IMG/VR virus record: IMGVR_UViG_3300036981_000509
Span: 1-48,416 of that record
DNA length: 48,416 nucleotides
Strand: one strand, 5' to 3'
Source of the DNA: a virus
Below the pieces are notes generated by a model. That model did not search any database. It saw only the letters and a program-made list of their open reading frames with translations, and had not been told where the DNA came from. A program made the translations under genes and the position numbers. Positions within the stretch are counted from its first letter, which is position 1. Every line of letters starts with the position of its first letter. Below, piece after piece: positions 43,783-48,416 of this stretch.

Positions 43783-45213
43783 ATGACTCCCATCGGCCCG
43801 CAAGCCGGGCCCCAAACCGCCTTCCTCAAAACCTCCGCCGACATCTGCATCTACGGCGGCGCGGCCGGCGGTGGCAAATCGTTCGCCCTCCTCCTCGAAC
43901 CGTTGCGCCACGTCCGCAACCCCCACTTCACCGCCGTCATCTTCCGCCGCACCTACCCGATGGTCACCAACGAAGGCGGCCTGTGGGATTCGAGCGCCGA
44001 AATCTATCCCCTCGTCGGCGCCAGCCCGCGCCAGGGCGACCTCGAATGGCGCTTCCCCACCGGCGCCACCGTTCGCTTCGCCCACCTCCAGCATGAGAAG
44101 AACAAACTCGATTGGCAGGGCGCCCAGATCCCCCTCATCGGCTTCGACGAGCTGAGCCACTTCACCGAATCCCAGTTCTGGTACATGCTCTCCCGCAACC
44201 GCTCCACCTGCGGCATCCGCCCCTACGTGCGCGCCACCACCAACCCCGACGCCGACGCCTGGGTCGCCGGCCTCATCGAATGGTGGATCAACCAGGACAC
44301 CGGCCTGCCCATCCCCGACCGCTCCGGCGTCGTTCGCTTCTTCATTCGGCTCGACAATCGCCTCATCTGGGCCGCCGATCCCGCCGCCCTCCGGGCCAAA
44401 TACGGCGCCGAAGTCGAACCCAAGTCCCTGACCTTCATCGGCGCCCGCATCGAAGACAACCCCGCCCTGCTCAGCGTCAACCCCGAATACCTGGCCAACC
44501 TGCTCGCCCTGCCCTTTGTCGATCAGGAGCGCCTCCTGCACGGCAACTGGAAAGTCCGGCCCGAGGCCGGCAAAGTCTTCAATCGAGCCTGGTTCGTCAT
44601 CCTGCCCGGCGCGCCGCTGGGTGTTGGGGAAACCGTCGAGGAATGCCGTGGCTGGGACTTTGCCGCCACCGCGAAGAAACAAAAGGGGAACGACCCGGAC
44701 TTCACCGCCGGCGTGAAGATCCGCCGCGTCGGCGGCCGGGCCATCGTCCGGGATGCCGTCGCCGATCAAGTGGGCCCCGCCGCCGGAGATGATCTGTTCG
44801 TCAACACCTCACTCCAGGATGCCCTGGAATGCCGGCGTCTCAACCTCAAATACAAGATCCGCTGGGAGCAGGACCCCGGACAGGCTGCGATCAAAGAATC
44901 CCGCCGGCTCGTCGAACTCCTGCAGACCGCCTTCGGCCGCCTCGCCCTGCCCCTCGACGCCCAGGGCATCCCCGTCCAGGGCGACAAACTCACCCGCGCC
45001 GCCGGCCTGGCCAGCGCCGCCAAAGTCGGCAACATCGCCCTCGAAGCCGGCTCCTGGAACGAAGACTGGCTCCGTCACATGCACGCCATCCCTGACGGCC
45101 CGCACGACGACATCATGGACGCCACCGCAACCGCCTACAACGCCCTCCACAACACCGGCCCCGTCGCCACCGCCGCCGCCCACATCACCACCACCGCCCA
45201 ACTCGGCCTCTGA
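43783..45213 (+). CDS. terL: Terminase large subunit
   Basis: The protein has 476 residues and drives DNA packaging. Walker A is GGAAGGGKS near residues 25-33, the adenine-binding FRRTYP follows at about 55-60, and Walker B is PLIGFDEL near 120-127. The C-terminal RNase-H-like nuclease has Asp in GWDFAAT near 290 and PHDDIMDA near 445. All expected sites are present. This confirms a tailed phage. The arrangement, divergent from the late operon, is unusual because terminase often precedes portal on the same strand. Confidence 0.93.
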   Translation: MTPIGPQAGPQTAFLKTSADICIYGGAAGGGKSFALLLEPLRHVRNPHFTAVIFRRTYPMVTNEGGLWDSSAEIYPLVGASPRQGDLEWRFPTGATVRFAHLQHEKNKLDWQGAQIPLIGFDELSHFTESQFWYMLSRNRSTCGIRPYVRATTNPDADAWVAGLIEWWINQDTGLPIPDRSGVVRFFIRLDNRLIWAADPAALRAKYGAEVEPKSLTFIGARIEDNPALLSVNPEYLANLLALPFVDQERLLHGNWKVRPEAGKVFNRAWFVILPGAPLGVGETVEECRGWDFAATAKKQKGNDPDFTAGVKIRRVGGRAIVRDAVADQVGPAAGDDLFVNTSLQDALECRRLNLKYKIRWEQDPGQAAIKESRRLVELLQTAFGRLALPLDAQGIPVQGDKLTRAAGLASAAKVGNIALEAGSWNEDWLRHMHAIPDGPHDDIMDATATAYNALHNTGPVATAAAHITTTAQLGL

Positions 45214-45224
45214 TTAAACACGTA

Positions 45225-45245
45225 GGGGCGAGATCGCCTCGCCCC
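45225..45245. terminator. Hairpin after the large terminase gene
   Basis: GGGGCGAG (45225-45232) and CTCGCCCC (45238-45245) make an 8-bp stem with a 5-nt loop, 12 bp after terL and in front of the convergent gene. GTCACC-type repeats follow to 45290. The lack of a U-tract makes termination uncertain. Confidence 0.45.
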
Positions 45246-45280
45246 GTGTCACCCTATCCCCGTGTCCCCTTGTCACCCCG

Positions 45281-45571
45281 TCACCGTGTCGCCTCGTTCA
45301 ACACCCAGAACCCCTCATCATCCAAAAACAAACGCATCTCCGGCAGAACCGCGAGGTGCCCCAGCATCTTCAACGCCCCGGACCGCCGTATCTGGCAGAT
45401 GCGCATCACATCGCTCGTGCGCAAGCGATCCCCGGCCCGCAGCCGCAACGTCACCAGCGCCGCCCGCTGATACGCCGTCAACTCTCTCCCGTCGCAGTCC
45501 GCGCCGTCTGCCACCGCCACCCATCCCTTTGTTACCCTGAGCGCCGCTGACTGAAGAACCTCACATCCCAT
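45281..45571 (-). CDS. Winged-helix-like small regulator
   Basis: The protein has 96 residues from the ATG at 45569-45571 (GGGGGTGG upstream). Residues 28-90 (LTAYQRAALVTLRLRAGDRLRTSDVMRICQIRRSGALKMLGHLAVLPEMRLFLDDEGFWVL, read in parts) fit a DeoR-type winged helix. It is the last gene of the leftward early operon, convergent with terL. Target unknown. Confidence 0.65.
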   Translation of the reverse strand: MGCEVLQSAALRVTKGWVAVADGADCDGRELTAYQRAALVTLRLRAGDRLRTSDVMRICQIRRSGALKMLGHLAVLPEMRLFLDDEGFWVLNEATR

Positions 45572-45608
45572 TCCACCCCCATTGTACCCTGACCGCACGG
45601 CTATCACA

Positions 45609-45641
45609 AGACCTTTAGGGTCTCGCAGACCCTAAAGGTCT
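45609..45641. repeat. 33-bp REP-like palindrome
   Basis: An intact copy with AGACCTTTAGGGTCT arms lies between the winged-helix gene and a dyad element. Confidence 0.85.
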
Positions 45642-45656
45642 CTGATTTCGCCCTCG

Positions 45657-45684
45657 GTTCCTATAAGATTCCTACTCGGAACCG
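45657..45684 (+). promoter_or_regulatory. Dispersed dyad element, copy 12
   Basis: GGTTCCTATAAG...TACTCGGAACC is the most symmetrical copy, with 6-bp GGTTCC/GGAACC ends, CCTATAA and TACTCGG arms and the standard 6-bp spacer. Confidence 0.7.
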
Positions 45685-45686
45685 AC

Positions 45687-46010
45687 TCATCCCACCCCGC
45701 CAGCAGCGACCGTCTTGATCTCATAGAGATGCAAACACGTCGGATGCAGATTCACAAACCACGCCTGCGGCGGCAGCAGCATCGCCATCGTCACCGCGTC
45801 CGGGATCAGCTCGTATCTCGCCTTCGCCACCTCGTCCCATGTCGGATAACGCCGGTCGCACGAAATTGAGAGATGCCAGCCGGCTTCCCCCTGCCCGACG
45901 ATGATCCGGCACGCCCCCATCGTGTACGTCTGTGCGCCCAGCTCGCAACCCGCCGGCGCAGGCCGTGGCGCTGAGATGTTCGGCAAGATCACCAGACTGC
46001 TGCGTTTCAC
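45687..46010 (-). CDS. DUF7694-like phage protein
   Basis: The protein has 107 residues from a GTG at 46008-46010 with AAGGAG seven bases upstream. The C-terminal 65 residues (WHLSISCDRRYPTWDEVAKARYELIPDAVTMAMLLPPQAWFVNLHPTCLHLYE) follow the phage-associated DUF7694 pattern. The family has no assigned role that I know. Confidence 0.62.
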   Translation of the reverse strand: MKRSSLVILPNISAPRPAPAGCELGAQTYTMGACRIIVGQGEAGWHLSISCDRRYPTWDEVAKARYELIPDAVTMAMLLPPQAWFVNLHPTCLHLYEIKTVAAGGVG

Positions 46011-46028
46011 GTTCGATCTCCTTCCGCA

Positions 46029-46424
46029 TCAACACGCACCCCGCACCGGACAGGCTGCGCCAGGTGGCAGCCACAGCACCCGCACGGAAACCGGTCCAGC
46101 CATGCGATGGCGCTTGGCCGTGGGCCAGTCTACTTCCACAACTCGGCGCCGGGCCACTAAACTCGCCCGGTGCTCCGCCTGCGCACAGTCAGCAACAAGA
46201 TAGGGCCCGTCGATCCCGTCGCCGGCGGAACCTCCGCCCCAGTCCAGCCACACCAGCCGGCCCATGTCGGTCGCATCAAGTAACGCCACATAGCCGATGC
46301 ACTGTGTACAGGGTTGCACGCGTCCGGTGTCCAGACGATATTCCAGGACCCGCTCCATGAGACCGGGGGCGTAGTATGAGGCATCGCCCTCAGCCAGCAG
46401 GGCGAACGCCAGCAGCAAACTCAT
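46029..46424 (-). CDS. Secreted double-psi-barrel-like protein
   Basis: The protein has 131 residues starting at 46424 in a 4-bp overlap with the upstream stop. The N-terminal MSLLLAFALLAEGDA looks like a short signal sequence. ASYYAPGLMERVLEYR followed by CTQCIGYVALLDATDMGRLVWLDWGG and GPYLVADCAQAEHRA resembles RlpA/expansin-like double-psi barrels. Such proteins can act on cell-wall glycans. Together with the neighbouring membrane proteins it could belong to a lysis set; this is inference. Confidence 0.55.
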   Translation of the reverse strand: MSLLLAFALLAEGDASYYAPGLMERVLEYRLDTGRVQPCTQCIGYVALLDATDMGRLVWLDWGGGSAGDGIDGPYLVADCAQAEHRASLVARRRVVEVDWPTAKRHRMAGPVSVRVLWLPPGAACPVRGAC

Positions 46425-46573
46425 GGCGCTCCGCCCTCACAGATCGTGCAGCCGTAGGTGACACACTCGTAGCTGCTGCACAACGGCAGTTGGCCGCACG
46501 CAAGTTGCGCTAGCACCAGCAGCGCCGCCACGGCCAGCAGGATGCGCCGGCGGAGTGGATCAGTCGGTGGCAT
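46421..46573 (-). CDS. Tiny Cys-rich exported protein
   Basis: The ATG at 46571-46573 gives 50 residues. A basic start (PLRRR) is followed by a hydrophobic helix ILLAVAALLVLAQLA and then Cys26, a plausible but imperfect lipobox. Four further cysteines follow (32, 37, 42, 45). A 4-bp overlap joins it to the double-psi-barrel-like gene. It could be a small lipoprotein or disulfide-bonded lysis protein. Confidence 0.5.
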   Translation of the reverse strand: MPPTDPLRRRILLAVAALLVLAQLACGQLPLCSSYECVTYGCTICEGGAP

Positions 46574-46575
46574 CG

Positions 46576-46959
46576 CTATTCCTCCTCACTCTGCGGATAC
46601 CCCGGCGAGTGCACGAAATGGCGATGGAACGCATCGAGGGCATGACCCACACCGGCCATCTGCCGATCAATATCCTCGACCGTTGTTCCCGCCAGGCCAG
46701 GCGGGCCGGACGTTGCGTCGTCGGCGTTCGGCGCTGCTTGCTGCCGTTCGATCCGCCACCCATGGCCTAGCTCCTCGACAATCTCGCTCACCGCTCCACC
46801 CTCCCCGCTCTCCAATCTCCGCACCCGATCCTCCAGCCGATGAAGTTCCAGGCTGTGTCGGCTCTCTATAGCGTTGACCGCCTTGACCACTGTCTCCAGC
46901 GTCCGCTGGATCGCCGGCATACCGTTGAGATTGATGTCGCTCCAGTTGATGGTCAGCAT
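46576..46959 (-). CDS. Coiled-coil hypothetical protein
   Basis: The protein has 127 residues from the ATG at 46957-46959, with GAGGAGGAAG upstream. Residues 15-55 are heptad-like (IQRTLETVVKAVNAIESRHSLELHRLEDRVRRLESG), indicating a coiled coil. No signal or membrane helix is visible. The stop lies two bases before the next start. In another frame the 5' end overlaps a membrane ORF (46667-47068), which may be translated first and coupled. Confidence 0.58.
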   Translation of the reverse strand: MLTINWSDINLNGMPAIQRTLETVVKAVNAIESRHSLELHRLEDRVRRLESGEGGAVSEIVEELGHGWRIERQQAAPNADDATSGPPGLAGTTVEDIDRQMAGVGHALDAFHRHFVHSPGYPQSEEE

Positions 46960-47068
46960 GGGCTTCCTCCTCTGTCGATTCCTTGAGGCCTGTGACGAAT
47001 CCGGCCTGGACGATGTAGAGCAAACTACCGGCGATGATGCCGATAAACAGATAGGCGATGACATCCAT
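46667..47068 (-). CDS. Single-helix membrane protein overlapping the coiled-coil gene
   Basis: The ATG at 47066-47068 follows AAGGATC. Residues 2-26 form a strong transmembrane helix (DVIAYLFIGIIAGSLLYIVQAGFV) followed by acidic KESTEEEAHA. The frame stays open for 133 residues, but after about residue 37 it runs through the coiled-coil gene in another frame and becomes Gly/Arg-rich. Either only the start is functional and the overlap is tolerated, or a frameshift joins membrane helix and coiled coil. Small phage membrane proteins of this type include holins and spanins. Confidence 0.45.
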   Translation of the reverse strand: MDVIAYLFIGIIAGSLLYIVQAGFVTGLKESTEEEAHADHQLERHQSQRYAGDPADAGDSGQGGQRYREPTQPGTSSAGGSGAEIGERGGWSGERDCRGARPWVADRTAASSAERRRRNVRPAWPGGNNGRGY

Positions 47069-47075
47069 AGGTGAT

Positions 47076-47427
47076 CCTTAACGAAGTTTCCCGAAGCATC
47101 TCCGAAGCTTGTCGCGAGAAGCTTCGGAGATGCTTCGCTCGCTGCGGGCCTTAACTCAAGTATATCTGAGAGAACTCTATAGGTTTGGCTGCAAAGCCTT
47201 CGATCCTTCGTCATTTTCGGGCCTGTTTGGCCCTTACTGCCGACGTGTTCCGCGTTATGTTGGCTCGCTCGCGCAGGCTTCCGAAGCATCGAAGCTTCTA
47301 TGGGGGGGATGAGAGGGAAAAAACAAATTTGTTTTTTCACCCTCACCCCCCGGCGCGATGCTTCGATGCTTCGGAAATGGCCCAAAATCGACGCGTTTAG
47401 CAGGTTCATCGTGCGTTCTCGTTAAGG
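47076..47427. repeat. Hairpin-rich non-coding block with terminal inverted repeats
   Basis: TGATCCTTAACGA (47072-47084) and its inverse TCGTTAAGGCTCA (47419-47431) flank this block with one mismatch. Inside are a 19-bp perfect hairpin (47092-47110 / 47119-47137, loop 8) and a larger structure. The latter has 17-bp arms (47279-47295 / 47360-47376) around G7/C6 runs and a 20-bp AT palindrome at 47318-47337. GAAGCATC/GATGCTTC motifs recur in both. It lacks a convincing gene. A MITE-like element or a replication origin beside the primase-helicase gene are the main readings. Confidence 0.6.
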
Positions 47428-47428
47428 C

Positions 47429-48416
47429 TCAGGGGATGTCGATGCCGTAGCGGCCCATCAGGGCTTGCAAGGTCGGCTCATCGATTGCCAGGCACGCCCG
47501 GCGAGTATCAGGGTCCTGCTCCCGCTTGGACAGGCCGAGATCCTCGCTGAGGATGGTGGCCACCCGGCGCGGGCTCACCTTCTCGTCCGGGTCGAGCGTG
47601 TCCAGCAGGAACCGCACCTTCTCGGCAATGCTCTTCATGCTCCAATCCCGCCGCGGGCCGGTCAGCGTCTCCTCCGGGTGATAGAAGATCTCCGCCAGCA
47701 CCTGGACGATGATCGCCGGCAGCGACATCTGGCGGTCCGTAATCAGCGTGGCGTTGTAGGCCCGTACAAAAAGATTGATTTGATCCAGCATGGCCGGGTC
47801 ATCGATGATCGCCTTCAGCGCCAGCGTCACCTGGTCTAACCGCGGCTCGATGCTCTGATCGCTCAGCGCCACGTCGATATCGATCTCCCGGAACGTGCGC
47901 AGCCGGTAGGCCAGGCACTTGTTGCGCAGCGCCAGCGCGTCCGCCCAGAACTGCCGCGTGATGATCCGCGGCACATCCGGCCGCGGCCGGGCCGTGCTCA
48001 TGCGCTTGGTCAGGCAGCGGGACTCGGTCGCCCGGTCGGTGAACATCCGCCGGGTCGCCAGGATCTTCGGCCCGTACACGTCTTTTGCTGACGGGTAGTA
48101 ACTCTCGCTGTTCTCGTCCTTCTCAGCGCGCAACACCACGCCCCCGCGCGAGTAGCCGACGTTGACAATCTTGATCATCTCGCTCTCCGCGTCCGAGTTG
48201 GCGAAATCCGCCTCGTCCATGATCAGGGTGCCGCGGAACAGATCGATCAGCCGGAAGATCGGTGACGAGGTGGACGCGCCGCTCACGAACATCGGTCGAT
48301 AGCACAGCGCCCCGATCGCCTGCAGGAAGCGGCTCTTGCCCGTGCCGTAGTCGCCGAAGGCCCGGAGGTACGGCAGCGTCTCGAAGGCGTCATAGACCCA
48401 GGAGAACAGCACGTAG
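47429..48416 (-). CDS. Primase-helicase, C-terminal part and overlap
   Basis: This is the 3' part of the gene that begins at 1883. The portion 48093-48416 duplicates bases 1-324 and encodes the same residues. It contains Walker A (GDYGTGKS) and LIMDEADFAN. The unique part 47429-48092 encodes the end of the helicase and a helical C-terminal region (WSMKSIAEKVRFLLDTLDPDEKVSPRRVATILSEDLG), winged-helix-like, as in D5-type helicases. The stop is in the terminal inverted repeat of the adjacent hairpin block. Confidence 0.88.
   Translation of the reverse strand, partial: YVLFSWVYDAFETLPYLRAFGDYGTGKSRFLQAIGALCYRPMFVSGASTSSPIFRLIDLFRGTLIMDEADFANSDAESEMIKIVNVGYSRGGVVLRAEKDENSESYYPSAKDVYGPKILATRRMFTDRATESRCLTKRMSTARPRPDVPRIITRQFWADALALRNKCLAYRLRTFREIDIDVALSDQSIEPRLDQVTLALKAIIDDPAMLDQINLFVRAYNATLITDRQMSLPAIIVQVLAEIFYHPEETLTGPRRDWSMKSIAEKVRFLLDTLDPDEKVSPRRVATILSEDLGLSKREQDPDTRRACLAIDEPTLQALMGRYGIDIP
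48093..48416. repeat. Terminal overlap, right copy
   Basis: This matches bases 1-324 with nine silent differences. Using it as the join, the circular genome is about 48,092 bp. Confidence 0.95.

Noticed and set aside
42871-44769. A 632-residue open frame on the minus strand, opposite to the packaging genes
   Set aside because: It is Gly/Asp/Val-rich, lacks recognisable domains and mirrors the high-GC terminase genes, which have clear Walker and nuclease motifs. It is an antisense shadow.
46576-47409. An extended 277-residue version of the coiled-coil gene
   Set aside because: The added N-terminal part runs through the large hairpins of the non-coding block and is not protein-like; the ATG at 46959 has a strong ribosome site.

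Overview
The window reads as one essentially complete genome of a temperate, long-tailed (siphovirus-like) bacteriophage of GC-rich DNA. Its first 324 bases recur at the right end (48093-48416) at about 97% identity, and one primase-helicase gene runs off the left edge and resumes at the right edge, so the map closes into a circle of about 48,092 bp. The host is not named by the sequence. Translated short heptamer repeats, REP-like palindromes and dRS3-like repeats, scattered between and inside genes, resemble families I associate with Chloroflexota and Cyanobacteria; that is an inference. The attachment site matches the 3' half of a tRNA-Val(CAC).

Layout. (1) Leftward early/replication operon, from 10893 through position 1 and on from 48416 to 45281: RHH-like protein, Dam-type adenine methyltransferase, PD-(D/E)XK-like nuclease, small membrane proteins, an Xer-like tyrosine recombinase, a chain of small genes joined by 4-bp overlaps, a ParB-like protein and the primase-helicase; then a 350-bp hairpin-rich non-coding block and a set of small membrane, secreted or lipoprotein-like proteins that may be the lysis region. 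(2) Rightward lysogeny unit, 11016-13762: XRE repressor, unknown protein, lipoprotein, attP and integrase. (3) Leftward late operon, 42607 down to 13895: structural protein, a diversity-generating retroelement (target, Avd, TR, RT), SH3 protein, a protease-scaffold-capsid fusion, lipoprotein, connector, 2-TM protein, CHAT peptidase, adaptor, portal, MuF-like protein, tail terminator, methyltransferase and glycosyltransferase, tail tube, tail chaperones, tape measure, Dit, and tail-tip/adhesin genes. (4) Rightward packaging operon, 42812-45213: ParB-fold protein, small and large terminase.

A rightward cassette at 22872-24077 interrupts the late operon. It has its own consensus promoter, a 160-nt leader able to fold into a pseudoknot, a small gene, and an HNH endonuclease with two AP2 domains.

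The least explained signals are: a 24-bp element, CCNATAA-N6-TACYNGG, in at least 12 short intergenic gaps around the genome (stoperator-like); the pseudoknot leader, whose internal segment is complementary both to its own 5' end and to the downstream start codon; a membrane-anchored caspase-like (CHAT) protein paired with a two-helix membrane protein inside the head gene cluster; a possible small RNA with a C7 loop; and host-type repeats that several phage proteins translate in frame.
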